Source: Tenrec ecaudatus (taxonomy: Eukaryota > Chordata > Mammalia > Afrosoricida > Tenrecidae). From it: a stretch of 64,000 bases of DNA. Positions 1 to 11,641 of this stretch are shown here, piece by piece (the stretch's first letter is position 1; each line of letters begins with the position of its first letter). The position numbers were made by a program, and so were the translations under genes. A model generated the notes under the pieces. The model had not been told where the DNA came from. It saw only the letters and a program-made list of their open reading frames with translations, and made no database searches. The stretch covers positions 30,283,919-30,347,918 of the forward strand of contig NC_134547.1 of assembly GCF_050624435.1 (NCBI RefSeq). The letters run 5' to 3'.

Positions 1-1590
1 CACACTTGAGAAACTGACTTTAAAAAAACCAGAATTGTCCTGTGTGGTAACATTGCCAGTCACAGGCCAGCCCGCAGGCCCGCCGGTGCAATGGTGCACC
101 CACTCGGGAGTGTGGTCCAGGGCGCACCAGCTTCAAGGCCACTTCCTGACTGCTCTGGGGCAGCCTCTGTGCTTCCGGGACTACACAGCCTTGTTGAAAT
201 GTCACAGGAGACTGACCCCCCCACTGCCACATGGCCTGCTCCCAAACCACGCCCACCCAGCTCCCTTCTCAGCTCCCATCCTCACTGCTTCTCTCCACAC
301 TCGGACAGGCTCTTCCCTTTCCGGTTCTCTGGCCTTTGCTCGGCGGAAACTCTCCCCCACCTCTTTTTCTTCCCTTTCTCTTGCCTGTGGCGGGTACCTG
401 ATGGCTTCTTACTGGACTCCAAGTCAGTTACAGAAAAGTTGCCCAGGTCCCATCCTTGCTTCTTCATGGGTGCCCGCTCCAGCATCATCTCCCGAAGGAC
501 AGGATGCTCTGTTCCCCTTCCAGGGTCCCTACAGTGCTGGGCAAGAAAGACCCTACTCATCACAGGTTCAGGACCAACTGCCAGACGGCGTTGCTATGAA
601 AGAGCCGGCTCAGACTGTCCTCAGCCCTGAACAGAGTGGAGTGGGGAAGGTGTGGGCCCAGCCCTGGGTTTCGGGTCTCACCTGGGAAGAAAGGCTAAGA
701 TCCATGCAGCACAACATCTGGTAGATGAACACCAGTGAGTTTGAGGAGGAGGACTCCAGGGACAGGGAGTCACGACTAGCCAGACAGGGCAAACCGGAGA
801 GAGCCTGGAAGCCTGGGGCCCTATGTCTTCCTGCAGTTGGGCAGGCCACCAGGTGTGGCATGTGGACACGAGGCTGGCGGTGATGCTTCCTTAGCAGAAG
901 GCACAACATGAAGAAACACACCTTCTGTCCTAATTGCAAGCTTCAGTACTGCCTGTGGGATGCACACTGCAGCTCTGTCAAAAGCCCTCACATACAGAGA
1001 ATTACAAGATCTGAAGCTTGAGGGGCCTGGTAGGTGAAAGCTGGAGATGGTTAGGGCAGTGAGCTCAAACGACTGGTGGGACAGTCCCCATCACCTCTGA
1101 CATCAGCAGCTAGGGGGGCCGTTGGCCTTAACGGAGATGGGAGAGATGGCAGGAGCAGCAGGGGCTGGGCAGGGATGGCAAGGCTAGACTTTCAAGACTC
1201 AAGTGTTCCATTCCCACTACCTTGGCCAAGGTGAGAACCGAATCTGGTGGGTAGGGGAGGGCCTGGGTGCAGCTCAACCTTAGGGGTCACCACTGTGGAG
1301 GTTGACCTTGTGAGAAAGACACTAACTTGTGAAGGAGCTCATTGTTGGTGAGCAATGCCACCAGGCTTCTCACCTGGGTCCAGGTCCCTCTTCGTCTTGT
1401 GTTCGCTGATCAGCCCCTTGATGAAAGCAGTGCTCCTGCCCACTGGAAGCAGCTATCCCTCCCAGAACTCCTCAGCTTTTGCTCATGCTTTCTGACTTAT
1501 CGAGGGAGTTCCCTGGGGACAATACGAACAAGGGCATGCATTTGAAATAGCATCCATCCTCACGAGCTGCAAGTGGTGGTGGCCCCAGAC
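1..1590. other. Unique sequence, no supported gene
   Basis: This GC-moderate stretch has no repeat family I recognise. Two long overlapping plus-strand frames (35-724 and 91-630) are open at once, and minus-strand frames are also open here, which points to stop-poor composition rather than coding. Neither translation shows a domain, a signal peptide or a familiar motif. I also could not see a convincing exon boundary, promoter or poly(A) site that would make either frame part of a gene. Confidence 0.5.
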
Positions 1591-1832
1591 CACTACCACC
1601 ACCACCACCACCACCACCACCACCACCACCACCACCACCACCACCACCACCACCTCCACCACCATCACAACTACCCCCTCACCACCACCATTATCACAAC
1701 TAGCCCCTCAACACCACCCCTACCTCCCCAACTCCCCACCACCATTATCACCACCACCACCAGCACCAGCACCAGCACCACCACCACCATCCATCCATCC
1801 CTACCACCACCATCATCATCACTGCCATCACC
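1591..1832. repeat. (CCA)n trinucleotide tract
   Basis: A nearly pure CAC/CCA run at 1591-1665 decays into interrupted CCA/ATC/CAG units up to about 1832. It forces a histidine-rich frame on the plus strand and a valine-rich frame on the minus strand. Both are by-products of the repeat. Confidence 0.95.
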
Positions 1833-1837
1833 ACCAG

Positions 1838-1970
1838 CATTACCTGGGACTGAGGATAAGTGTAATTTTTTGGTCCTCACCTCAAGCCACTGCATAAGAA
1901 TCTCTGGGGCTGGGGTTTTAATAGCACTCCCCGTGATTTGGATGAACACTAAGATTTGAGAACCACCAAC
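1838..1970 (+). mobile_element. MER20-like hAT-Charlie DNA transposon
   Basis: The segment follows the order of the MER20 consensus as I know it: the 'CACCTGGGA' block, the 'AGAATCTCTGGGG' block, a 'GTTTTAA' block, a 'GTGATTtgGATG' block and the terminal 'TTTGAGAACCAC' inverted repeat. It is degenerate and lacks its 5' end, which abuts the CCA tract. MER20 is an old non-autonomous eutherian element, so this copy is an ancient fossil. Confidence 0.75.
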
Positions 1971-1984
1971 CTATTGAAAAGAAG

Positions 1985-2170
1985 TGCTGGTGGTGTAGTA
2001 GTTACATGGTGGGTGCTAACTGGACAGTCAGTGATTCAAACCCACCAGCTGCTCCGTGGAGAAAGACGATCCGTTCGGCTCTTGTGAAGATTTACAACAT
2101 GAGCAACCCCTTATGAGTTGCTATGAGTTGGAACCAATTCAATGGAAGTGGGGTTTATGTGTTTGGGTTA
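1985..2170 (+). mobile_element. AfroSINE
   Basis: This is a near full-length tRNA-derived SINE. It has the 'CTGGTGGtGTAG' A-box region, a 'GATTCAAACCC' B-box region, the body with 'GAGAAAGA', and the tail 'GAGTTGGaacCAattcaATGG', which corresponds to the RTE-like 3' end of the family. It is flanked by unique DNA and has no coding role. Confidence 0.85.
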
Positions 2171-3465
2171 GTTTTTTCTGCTCTGCAACAGTGTTTTTAT
2201 CTTTCCTGATTTCCCATGACCATGACAGTGGCAACAAATATGGGGGGGATATTTCATAGATGAACTTTCTCATGCTTGAAAGCAACCAGTGGCAGGCCTA
2301 GAAAAGTCCTCTGATTTTTCTGAAAGGAAACATATACCCTATAAGTTCATGTGAAATTTCCTAGCTTTGAAATGATGGTTACTTGCTTTGAATGCTAGTT
2401 CCTCCTAGGTCCCCAAGTGCGCGGGGCTGGAGTCCCTGGTGGCAACACAGTTTGGCCCTGGTCAGCTGCCGGCTGACTGGCTGCAAGGCCTGCAGTGCAC
2501 CAGCCTATTTTGAGGAAGAAAGTTGAAGCTGTCTGCTCCTGTAAAGACCTACAGCCTCAGAAACACAAAGGGCCAACACTGCTCTGCGCTACAGGGTTAG
2601 TTTGAGTCAATATTGACTCTATGGCAGTGAGTTTGTAGCTTAGAATTAGGCACAACTGTCTACGGGCCTCTGAAAGGACAGTGAAATCACAATATAAAAG
2701 CACACATACACTGTGCATGTTGAACAAACCCCACTGCCAGCTCCATCCAGCCCACGTGGCTGGGCTCATGGACTTACAGACAGAAGATATTCCCGGGAGA
2801 CCCAGAGTCAAGGATTTGGAAAGCAGTAAAAGTCTAGTTCTGGAGTCTCACTCTTACTACCATTTACTGTTAAAGGATAGTGTCTGGTGGGCAGCCATCT
2901 TTCCGTGAGTTCCTGGCTTATCTGACCATCGTCACTTTGATCAGACGCTTACATCCATGAACTGAGCAGCACTCAGTTGGTGCCAGATTGGTGATGAGCT
3001 TCCCTCTCAATGGGCAGGAGTCCATTTGTCAAGCCATCTTGTCTATCACTGGCCCAAGGGAGTCTAACTTTTAGAAAACACCCATGGTATCATAGTGACC
3101 TATTTCTGGAGCAACAAGTCCGGTAGGTTTGGTTTGCCACTCACTGGCAAGATTTGCAGGGAACATTCCTGAAAGCATGTGCCAGCCCCTGTTCTGAGGG
3201 CATGAGGACTGTTACCTAGACTGGTACTTCCACAATGGTCCTCTTCCTCAGGGCACAGAGGAGCAATGAAATCGAACCATCTGCCCAAGATCCCAGAGCT
3301 TTTCCCCAAGCACTCTCACCGAGGACTCGCTTTTAGGGACTCCGTGCTCTGCTGAGGGTCCTTGCCCATGGCATGGGAGGATGGCGAGTTTGCCCAACTG
3401 AACACGAGTGTGGTCTGGAAGGAGGTAGCATTGGGTGAATGCCAGGATTTGTAGTTTATTTGTAG
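2171..3465. other. Unique sequence around a SINE fragment; no gene seen
   Basis: Apart from the SINE fragment at 2527-2640, I recognise nothing here. A weak resemblance to antisense MIR near 3240-3300 (a 'CTGCCCAAGaTCcCAGAGC' block) is too short to call. No frame is convincing. Confidence 0.4.
2527..2640 (+). mobile_element. AfroSINE, 3' part only
   Basis: Only the body and tail remain: 'CTCCTGTAAAGAccTACAG', the 'AGGGccaacACTGCTCT' block, and the tail ending 'CTCTATGGCAGTGAGTTTG'. The tRNA-like head is absent, so this is a 5'-truncated or decayed copy. Confidence 0.75.
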
Positions 3466-3467
3466 CT

Positions 3468-3915
3468 AGATAACTGATCGGGGTCACCCCCAACTCATGG
3501 CAAGCTTTTGCCCAGCAGAATGAAACGCTGCCCAGTCCCACAGCGTGCTCACAGCCGACTGTTGGCAGGTGGGGCGTGTTGTCAGGCTGGTGCACTAGTT
3601 CATCTCCCCAAGGGCTCCCATGCCCCTGCTGGTCTTCAACGTCACTAAACCCGGTGTCCCCTGCAGGGGCTGCTCCTTGTTGCTGCTACGTCGAAGCACG
3701 GGGAGTGGACAGTAAGACTCAGTTGGCATCCCTAAGGTTTGCAGTGGTGTCTTTGCAGAAGTGACCGCCTGCTATTACTTCCTAGCCTAGGTGAGCCTCG
3801 AAGCTGACCCCCGACTACCCCCATGGACCATTGAAATACAGGTGGGATAACTTCCGGCATCATTGACACCCGCAGGCCATCACAGCATGGCAATCTGACA
3901 GATGCGGGGTGGGCC
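3468..3915 (-). mobile_element. Internally deleted RTE element (two-ends derivative)
   Basis: Read on the minus strand, 3468-3560 matches the RTE 3' end (block 'CCAACTCATGGCAAGC' on the plus strand). 3690-3915 matches the RTE 5' end ('CTTCCTAGcCTaggTgAG', then 'CATTGAAATaCaGGTGG', ending at 'TCTGACAGATGcGGGGTGG'). The whole ORF between the ends is missing. The region between about 3560 and 3690 is too diverged to assign. It resembles four other copies in this window. Confidence 0.6.
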
Positions 3916-4530
3916 CAGGGCCGAGTCAGTTCAGTTGCATGAAGTCCCTTCCTGCAGGGGTGGGGGACATTCTCTGAATTTGAATTCCACTCCCAGGACC
4001 AGCTGTATCAGCCCAATCGCAGAGGGAGATGTGCCCACGAAACGCCCCTTCTAAAGGGCTCTTTGAGAGGTAGGGCTCTGCGTCTCCCCTTGCAACGTCT
4101 TGGGACTGAGGTGGAGGGGATAGAGACCTCTGAAACCCGGAGAGGCATCATGCGACTGGCCGGCAGGGCTCCGGGCTGCTTGGAAGCCCTCAGCTGGCTG
4201 CGAGGCAGACAACACGGATGCCTGTCATGGGCTGAAGCCAGGAAGGTAGCATTCTGGGGGTGTACGGCAGCCCGCGTGGCCTGGAGACTTCGTCTCCGCT
4301 GGCCTCACATTTCCAGAGCTCGTGGCACACTGTGGAAATGCCACTGTTGTTTGCCCTTCTCTACATAAACAACAGAACTTTTTCAGAAAATTGAAAATGT
4401 GCACTTGGTCCTCCCAATACCTAAAATGGGCTTGTCAGATGAGACTTTTCTGCCACCCTCCCCCCACCGCCTCTTCCCTTCCCCTGCATTGCATCTGATG
4501 AACGAGGTAAATGGTTTGCGGCTTTGGAGG
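3916..4530. other. Unique GC-rich stretch, nothing recognised
   Basis: There is one short plus-strand frame (4063-4368) with no recognisable motif. No repeat family or promoter signature was seen. Confidence 0.4.
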
Positions 4531-4594
4531 TTTCTTCTTCTTTCTTTTCTCTCTTTCTTTCTTTCTTTCTTCTTCTTCTTCTTTTTTTTTTTTT
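4531..4594. repeat. (TTTC)n/(TTC)n pyrimidine tract
   Basis: An interrupted TTC and CTTT run ends in a T-run. It generates lysine-rich minus-strand and phenylalanine-rich plus-strand frames that are artefacts. I see no SINE attached to the T-run. Confidence 0.9.
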
Positions 4595-4929
4595 GGTGCC
4601 AGGCACTAGAGTAAATGATCAGAGTGGTAACATTTTTAACCTTATCTATCATACTGAAACATTTTTTCTGCCTCCAATAAAACATGTCAGAGTCGATTAA
4701 GGACATTTTTCAATGAGGTATAATTCACAGATTCTAGTAGCAAATCCAAGAGCACTGAAGTATTAAAGAGGCTGTGAATACTTAATTACCGGGATGCTCC
4801 TCGCCTCCCTCTGCCTGGCTCCCCTCCACACATGGAGGCCCCTCCTCTGAAGACGCGTCCTGCCTGATGGCAGGGTCGGAGGAGTCACAGGTACAAAGGC
4901 TGGGGATGTGTCACATTGTATCTGGTGAC

Positions 4930-5560
4930 AGGGCTGTGAGAGATACGGCGGCTCCGCGCGTTTGGCGGTGCTTATCTGGTACATGAGTGCACATTACTTC
5001 CCAAAGCCCGGGATCACTGTGGACAGTATCATTAAATGCCACGTCATTACCTGTTATGGAGCACTGCCTTAGCTTCAAGGGCCTCTTGGGACATGTGCAA
5101 CAGTCGGGAGAATGATGGGCAGCGATGGAGCCCGCATTAAATTTTCAAGGGAAGCAGGATTGGCTTGGACTTTTCAGAAGCCTTATCTGTGAGATGGTGT
5201 GTGTCACTGGGCCGCCGAGCTCTGCGTGTTCGTCAGTCGGAAGTTGCAGGCAGCTGAACGATGTGGACAGGTGAAGGCTCCGTGGGGACCGGCACTGGCG
5301 GAGAGCTGGAGGGGGTAAATTGAAGGTTTATTTATCCCATTCGCTGTCAAGGTCAGCTTACTAGAGAGCTGTCCTATGGATGCTTACAAATGCCAAAATC
5401 CTGGCAAATTGTCGGAAAGAGCTTCCAAATCACTGACCTTTGTACAGCGCCCATCAACACGCCGGTGTCTCTGAAGGGGCCCGCGGAGGGCTGGTCGGAT
5501 GAGGCCGAGGCCGTTGCTGTAATGTCAGCAGAGTAGGTGTGTAGTTTTTACTTTTGTGTT
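4930..5560. promoter_or_regulatory. Candidate conserved non-coding segment
   Basis: This block is free of recognisable repeats and has the texture typical of developmental enhancers: 'CATTAAATGCCACGTCATTACC', 'CATTAAATTTTC', 'GGTTTATTTATCC', nuclear-receptor half sites ('AAGGTCAG' near 5350, 'TGACCTTTG' near 5434) and spared CpGs. No frame is convincing. Conservation is inferred from texture only and was not measured. Confidence 0.3.
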
Positions 5561-6070
5561 TTCAGCAACAAGGCTGGAGTTAAAGATATGAGTGATGAAC
5601 GAGGGCAAGGGGGTGTGGGGTGGCGGCGAGGAGGCTGACGAAATAATGACAACGGTGCGCATTTTGGCAAACAGGTGGCTGGAATGTGTCCGTGGGAGCC
5701 TGGTTTGAGCATGAAGTCCAAGGCACTTCACTGTCACCATTGTCAGTTTGCTGGGCGGGAAGCCATGCTTTGCAGCCTGGTTGTCACCCCTACTCTCACC
5801 TCCCACCTCCAGGACTCCTGATGCAGCCTCAGGCTTCCATGGGGCTGGCTGCTCTGAGCAATGTGTGCTTGGGCTTTTGGTCTGACTTTGCCCTGACAGC
5901 TAATTTCAGGATGCAGGGCAGCCTGGTCATATTGGCTTCTGTTGAGTGGGATTTGGCTGACATTTACCAAGCCACAGAATACTTAGGCAAATGTGGAGGG
6001 ATTCGCCTAGCACTCAAGGATGCCTGAATCTGGAATATCATGCATTATTCGAGGCAAAATATGTATAGTT
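5561..6070. other. Unique sequence, nothing recognised
   Basis: A 113-codon plus frame (5686-6027) and shorter minus frames overlap. None shows a domain. No repeat family was recognised. Confidence 0.4.
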
Positions 6071-6582
6071 TGTAAGGCTGGGTTTTCTAGAGAAACAAAA
6101 CCAGTAACACTCATCTATGTATAAAAAAGAAACTCATATTAAGAAAGAAAAGACATTTGTATGAAGAGTGTGTCTCACACAACCACAGCATGGCAGACCC
6201 AGTTCAGCACAAATCCAGGGGTCAGATGCCCTTTCTGACTCATGCAGCTGCTGACACTGGGGAGCCAGGAAGCGGGAAGGAGCAGTGGCCGGCAGGAGGA
6301 CGAGCAGGAGCCAGGAAGGCCACAGGCCGGTGGAGACAGAGGGAAGTGGATCCAAGTCAGGCAACATGTCAGGCAGCTGACAGCTCCCAGGGTTGGCAGG
6401 ACACATGGTGGGCTGTCAGCCCTAAGCCCCAAGAAACCAGATGCAGGGAGGAAGTCAGTTCTCTAGTGCATCTATTTATAGATATGAAATAGATCAAACC
6501 TGCAAGGAGACAACATCAGACACCTTATGGGGAAGGATTTACTTTTAAAACAGCTGAGTTGACACAAAATCTAACCGTCATG
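6071..6582 (-). mobile_element. ERVL-type solo LTR (MLT2-like), copy 1
   Basis: One end reads 'GGCTGGGTTTTCTAGAGAAAC' and the other 'GTTGACACAAAATCTAACCGTCA'. These match the two ends of an MLT2-like ERVL LTR in reverse orientation. Internal blocks shared with the copy at 9936 are weak, so this is the most diverged of the five LTR copies. No viral internal sequence is attached. No target duplication is readable. Confidence 0.55.
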
Positions 6583-6590
6583 TCTATCTA

Positions 6591-6690
6591 CATATAAACA
6601 CATATATATATTGGCATATATATGTAGCTGTATATATATATATCATGTGCTCATATGTGTTTCTGTATCGATATGTATATTTGTATATGG
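6591..6690. repeat. Alternating TA/CATA low-complexity tract
   Basis: CATA and TATA runs with interspersed TGTG give near-continuous alternating purine-pyrimidine sequence. The tract lies immediately beyond the LTR end. Confidence 0.85.
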
Positions 6691-6736
6691 TCACATAGGG
6701 GTGGAGTAAATAAAAAAAACAACACAGCCTAGATCA

Positions 6737-6914
6737 TAAGTTTCCAAACCTATCTGGCCTACTGCTGCCTTTTCAGAAAAAAAAAATTATTCAGCATTAT
6801 CCCGTGGCACTTCAACGATATACTCTAGTCCATAATCACAGACACAGTATAGGTATCTGCCCCCACCCAGGATGCAGGCCCCAGGGACAGTATCACCCAC
6901 TTTGGGAAACACTG
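6737..6914 (-). mobile_element. hAT-Charlie-like non-autonomous DNA transposon
   Basis: The ends are imperfect inverted repeats: 'AAGTTTCCAAACC' at the left, and the reverse complement of 'CACTTTGGGAAACACTG' at the right. The interior blocks 'TTTTCAGAAAAAAAAAATTA', 'CCATAATCACAGACAC' and 'CAGGATGCAGGCCCC' resemble an old hAT-Charlie family I cannot name with certainty. The ORFs across it on both strands are chance frames. Confidence 0.5.
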
Positions 6915-7429
6915 CCACAGATAGTGAGAATTTCCTGGAGGGTCTGCCAGGGAGAGCAGATGGAGGGGACGAGGAAGAAGACAAAGAATCAAAGAAAAGC
7001 GAACCCTTCTCCATTCTACCAACAGGTGCTGAGATTTCCTATGTCAGGGCATGGGCGTGGGCAAGTTAGCCTTCTGAAAAGTGATGGGCAGGGGCCCAGG
7101 CCTCCAGTGGAAAAAAGATGGCAGGGAAATCCTCCCTCAAGGCGCACAGTTCCAGTGGTGGCTTCTCTGGGCTGACAGGAGGGCCCTTGGCTCTGGGTAG
7201 GTGTTGGCAGACACTGCTGCGTGGAATACAGAGTAGAGGGTGGACCTCATCAGTCCTGTGTCCAGTCTCTGGGACCCCCTTCTGAATGAACCTTTCTACT
7301 CAGCTTTCATCACAGCAGCGTTGACAGCGATCGCCTCTCAGGGAGCTTGTGGGGACACAGAGGAGGGCGAGAGCAAGCCAGGTGGAGGAACATTACCTCC
7401 TACCTCTCTCCACTTAATGTGAAGGCAGT

Positions 7430-7600
7430 CACTGTGGAGGCCCGTGCGGTCCCTATTTACAAGACCATTGAAAACGCTCCTTCTTATTCCTCAATTCAAT
7501 TAGAGAGCTGTTAATATGTCCCAGGTTTGTTGTAATGAGCCCATAACTGAAACTGACTTCGTTATCAATTCAAACAAAACACAAACACTTCATCTTTTGC
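7430..7600. promoter_or_regulatory. Candidate conserved non-coding segment
   Basis: An AT-rich, CpG-poor segment with several homeodomain-like cores ('TCAATTCAATTAGAG', 'GTTAATATG', 'TAATGAG', 'TATCAATTC') sits within more GC-rich DNA. The call is by texture only. Confidence 0.25.
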
Positions 7601-8446
7601 TTCCTCAGGGAAACACCCAACATCCCAGAGCCTAGCCTCTTCCATGCTCGGAGGATTCTGGGAGGCTCACCTGGCTTTCTTGCTCACAAATACAAAGGGT
7701 TCTGTGGAGGGCTTGCTCTTCCCCACTCCGCCCTGCTCCTTTTGGCCAACTGGGATGTTGATACTTGTGGTGGTGAACTGTTCTTTGTATAACCACAGTC
7801 CTTTCTGAATTCTTTTCAGAGAGGAGAAACAATGTAAAGGCTGGTAAATGATGACTTTCGTATTGCTGTGTGGTCCCAATCTCTGAGGTCCAGGGTCCCC
7901 TATGTCACCTTCTTATAGTACAAACTTTGTGGGGTTCCAATGCCCACTCTTCTGGAAGAAGAAAGAAACAAGCCACGAATTCCAACTCAGCAGAAAGGTA
8001 GAGAGAGGAGGAGGAACCTAGTGGTGTGTGAGGGGGAGGGGAGAGGTCGGGGTGTAGTGGCAAGAGTGGTTGGCTTCAGAGGGCAGAGGATGAATGGTAG
8101 ACATAGTGGGTGACGCTGGGTGACCCCAGGTGACCTGAGGACCCTCAATTTTCAGCCAAGTCAGCACATGTGGGTATCGAAGGAGGTGTCTACTTAGGTC
8201 ACACACGTGACCCAAGGCCCAGTTAAGGTGTTTGTATGGGCGGTGAACTCATTGGGTTTTCATTGGATGGGGCATCGAAGGGGAGGGGCAAGGGATTTTA
8301 GGGAGATGGCATATGAATAGTCGCTGACCTAAGACAGAGGGCGGGGGACGGGCTAAACCCTTGATCTGGGTGTATGATTGTGCTGGATTCGCTGGATCAT
8401 CTAAGAGAGTAGAAGTGGCCAGCCTCCACAATTTCCAATGGGAAGA

Positions 8447-8454
8447 TGACGTCA
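8447..8454. promoter_or_regulatory. Palindromic CRE (TGACGTCA)
   Basis: A perfect 8-bp cAMP-response element palindrome retains its CpG. A single 8-mer is weak evidence of function, and no TATA box or CpG island adjoins it. Confidence 0.3.
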
Positions 8455-9374
8455 CTGGGAGGTTGGGCCATGTGCCCATCTTTGTGAGCTGTTGTGCTTG
8501 TGCTCCAAGATCTTTCTGGAAGAACCGAGAGGGCCAAACACTTGCAAACTCTTTACTCAGCAGGTGTCTGGGAGCTGTGACCTCACTTAAAAGTGACCCC
8601 AAGTCCACGATCCTGCTGTGCCAGCACACTCTTTGAACGTCCCGGGTCTTCAGGTACTTCAACATGGGGCAAGGACCTGCCTCCCTCTGGGTCCTGAACA
8701 CCGTCCTTCTGGGAGAGAGACCTCTGGTGCGCCGCATTCTGGCTGGAAGCTCTCCCCTGCACAGGAAGCTCCTGGCCCGGGGTCCACATGGCCTTGGGTT
8801 GTGCGCTGTTGCTGGGGAAACCGTGAGTCTGAGCTGGCCTCCTGAGAACCAGCACTTCCCATGGCGGGGTGCTTGACGCACGTTGCTGGGGATATGCCAC
8901 CGTCTGGCCTGGGGTGTGCTGTAACCTGTTCTGCAAGTGTAGTCTCTCTCCGGGTCCTGCTTCCAGAAAAGACACGGAGCCTAGAGCCCAGGAGAAAAGG
9001 CCCCTCAGCAAGGCCTGCACTGAGGCTCTGCAGCACCTGCAGCAGGGATCCAATTCCCACGTGGTCTCCAGCAGCTGCCCACTCAGGGTTGGGTTGGGGG
9101 CTGCTTTTGAAGGCCTCCATTGCACCCCGCGGTAAATGGCCAGTGATTTCCGCACAGACCCCATCAACTTTGTCCAGAGTTACGTTTCTCATGCTGCCTC
9201 ACAAACGTCTAAAAAGGATGCATTGTCCCCATTGTCAGTGCCTGGGCCCCAGTCCACAGAGAGGGCAGCCATGCCTTCTAGTTTGCTTTGCCTTCCTGCT
9301 TTGCTCTTGTTGGATCTTCCTTATCTGTTCATTTCTCCTTCTTCCCTCCCTTCCTTCCTCAGCAGATCTTTTCT

Positions 9375-9720
9375 GAGTTATAGACAGTACTGGCTCCAGT
9401 CACTACAGCTAGGACACAAGAAAGACACGATGTCAGCTGCCAGGGAGGTTGTAGGCTGAAGGGGAGCAGAAGATGAAACCATCAAGGAACAAATGAGATC
9501 ATTTCCAAGCAGGAAGAAAGTGCCAGGCAAATAAGCTGGCCAGGTTTGTTTCAGTTGAATACTGGAACTCAAGGAGCCAACCAAGGCAAGGCCTTGAGAA
9601 AGAGTCCCCGACAGAGGAAGAGTCATGTGCAAAGACCCCGGGGCAGCAGGAGCTGCTGTGCTGGATGCTTGGAGAAGATAGGTTCTCCTGGTTGGAGCTG
9701 AGGTTGGAGAGGCACAGGGA
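9375..9720 (-). mobile_element. L2 LINE fragment (antisense on plus strand)
   Basis: The plus strand reads like the antisense of an L2 3' region. It has a 'GACAGTACTGGCTCCAGTCAC' start block, a spaced 'GATGAAACC..GGAACAAATGAGATC' block, and the diagnostic 'TGTGCAAAGACCCCGGGGCAGCA' block near 9627. It is ancient and degenerate; the boundaries are approximate. Confidence 0.5.
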
Positions 9721-9935
9721 GCTAGATGTGCAGCCTTATTTCTCACAGGGGTGCACAGACTGGGAAGCTGCCTCCTGCCCCTTTGCTTGGGTCGCAACTC
9801 TCTTCTCGGAGAAGCGCTTCTCTTCTGCCACTGTGTTTTTATGCATCCGAAATGGCCCCTCTTCCATTGTCTTCTTTGTTTCCCCAACAGGATCCTCCCT
9901 CTGGGTTCCTTTTGCATGTCACACCATGCACCTTG

Positions 9936-10410
9936 CGTGTTAGTCTGGGTAGACTAGAGAAACAAATTCATAGACACTCATGTGTGTAAGAAAGAGCTTT
10001 ATATACCAGAACAATTGTATATTGAGAAAACATCCCAGACCCAGTCTAGATCAAGTTCTTAAGTCTGGTATTAGCCCACATGTCGATACCAATCTATAAA
10101 TTCCTCTTCAGACTCATGAAACACATGCAATGACACTGAATGCAAGAGGATCCCAGGCCAGTGGTTGGAAAGTCTTGTGGATCCAGTGGCAGTGTAAGCA
10201 TCTCAGCACTGACATGGGTCTCCACATGGCTCTATGTGTAGCTCCATGTGTCTTGTCATTAGGAATTTGAAGCGGAGAGTCTGTGTGTACCTGGCCTCCA
10301 GAGCTATTTTTCTCTGTGATGCCTCCACATGAGGTCATCAAGCTGTGACCTGATTGACAGGCTAGACTCCACCCCTTCACAAATTGACACCAGATTATGT
10401 AACTACCACA
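9936..10410 (-). mobile_element. ERVL-type solo LTR (MLT2-like), copy 2
   Basis: This is the best-preserved LTR of the window. On the plus strand it begins 'cgTGTTAGTCTGGGTAGACT' and ends 'TTATGTAACTACCACA'. The interior shares 'GAGGTCATCAAGCTGTGACC' with copy 5 (41.0 kb) and 'GTAAGCATCTCAGCACTGaCA' with copy 3 (33.0 kb) in inverted sense. Flanks 'CCTTG' and 'CCCTG' fit a 5-bp target duplication with one mismatch. No internal viral genes adjoin it. Confidence 0.7.
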
Positions 10411-11641
10411 CCCTGCTTACGGCACTTCCCATGCTTGACTTCCCAGCATGACTCGGAGGCCTGGGGCCTTGCTGCCAAGTGCATGCTCCCATAGGGTCCT
10501 TCCTCTGGGCTGCAGGTGGTGTGCTCAGGAGTGAGGCTGGCAGGGACCCCTCAGGCCTACCTGGCAGGTGGAGCCAAGAAAAAAACTTCTGCATATTCTT
10601 TCTATCCCTTTGAGGAGCTCTGGGCTGAGGCCCAGCAGGAGCTGTTATTTTTAGTTTTGAGTGAGCTTCTGGGTAAGGGATGACTCAGAATGGTGAACAT
10701 GGGCAGGGGGCTAAAGGCAAGATCAATAGCCCAGATTGTGGACACCATATCTCTGAGAAGGGCTATGAGAGCCAGAGCTGTAACCAGAAGACTCCATGGT
10801 GGGTACATCTCCAGGAGCCATCCAAATCCATTGATCCTGGAGCAAGCGAAGCCTGGGTGGCAGCTTCCTGGAGATTAACATGTGGAGTCCACTGTCCCCG
10901 CTGGTCTCCTGAGCAGACCTTTAGTCTCTGGAGCAATTGTTTTGTTGTTAATAGAGGATTCGTTTGGAGGGCGGCTGGGCCAGGGCACCTCGAAGCGGGG
11001 AGCTGTGCATTACGTGGGATTGTGGAGCCCCTCCTATTTGCTGGTCAGCCCTAGAGATTAATTGGGTGGCATTTCCCCAACGTGCTCCTCACCCATAGGG
11101 TGAAACTTCAACTCCTCGGGAAGTGGCATGGAGATTCACAATGTGTTGGATAGTCCGCTAACTCTAGCTGAGTGCCCACCCACCTCTGACCATGAGGCCT
11201 AATGAGAATGTGGGTGGGGGTGGGGGTGGGGGTAGGGGGGAGCTAGGCAGCAACTCATTTAGCAATCTTTAAAGTTTGAGTTGTCCTTGTCTCCTCCCTA
11301 CCTCTGCCAAGGGTGAGGGTCATCGCTTCCCCTCAGCCTCCCTCACCTCCCAGCTCCATAGTCTCTCAGCAGAATGCATGGGCAAAAGGGGCCTCCTCTA
11401 ACCTGTGCCCCATGCCCGTGCCTCTTTCCTCCCTCAAGCAAGGAGACCAGTCTCCTTTCTTCTCTCCAATCCTCATGGCAGGTGTACTTTAACCAATGCC
11501 AAGATGCACATGATGGCCATCCCTACGTGCTCTTGTTACTGCTGCGTCGGCTCTAAGTCAACCTCATATGAAACGGAACCACGCGCTGCCCCGTTCGTTC
11601 GGTGCCATCCTCCCAATCACTGATAGGCTCACATCTGCAGT
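10411..11641. other. Unique sequence, nothing recognised
   Basis: Several short frames occur on both strands, none recognisable. The only notable element is the G-rich hexanucleotide run at 11210-11240. Confidence 0.4.
11210..11240 (+). repeat. (GGGGGT)n, potential G-quadruplex
   Basis: Four or more runs of four to six G separated by single T or TA fit the G-quadruplex pattern on the plus strand. It may be a simple hexanucleotide repeat only. Confidence 0.6.

Larger units (their letters stand above)
6915..9374. other. Unique sequence, no supported gene
   Basis: This is 2.4 kb without a recognised repeat. The longest frame is on the minus strand (8249-8881, 210 codons) and overlaps open plus frames at 8361-8636 and 8664-8876 and minus frames at 8583-9167 and 8659-9192. 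This many overlapping open frames indicates GC-rich, stop-poor DNA. None has a recognisable domain. It contains the candidate regulatory segments listed separately. Confidence 0.45.

Noticed and set aside
35..724. 229-codon plus-strand ORF, the longest in the window
   Set aside because: No recognisable domain, overlaps another 179-codon frame in a different phase plus minus-strand frames, and has no gene context. A stop-poor GC-rich stretch explains it.
1573..1959. Histidine-rich 128-codon ORF
   Set aside because: Created by the (CCA)n tract and extended into a MER20 fossil.
8249..8881. 210-codon minus-strand ORF
   Set aside because: Several other frames are open over the same bases on both strands; no motif, splice or promoter evidence.
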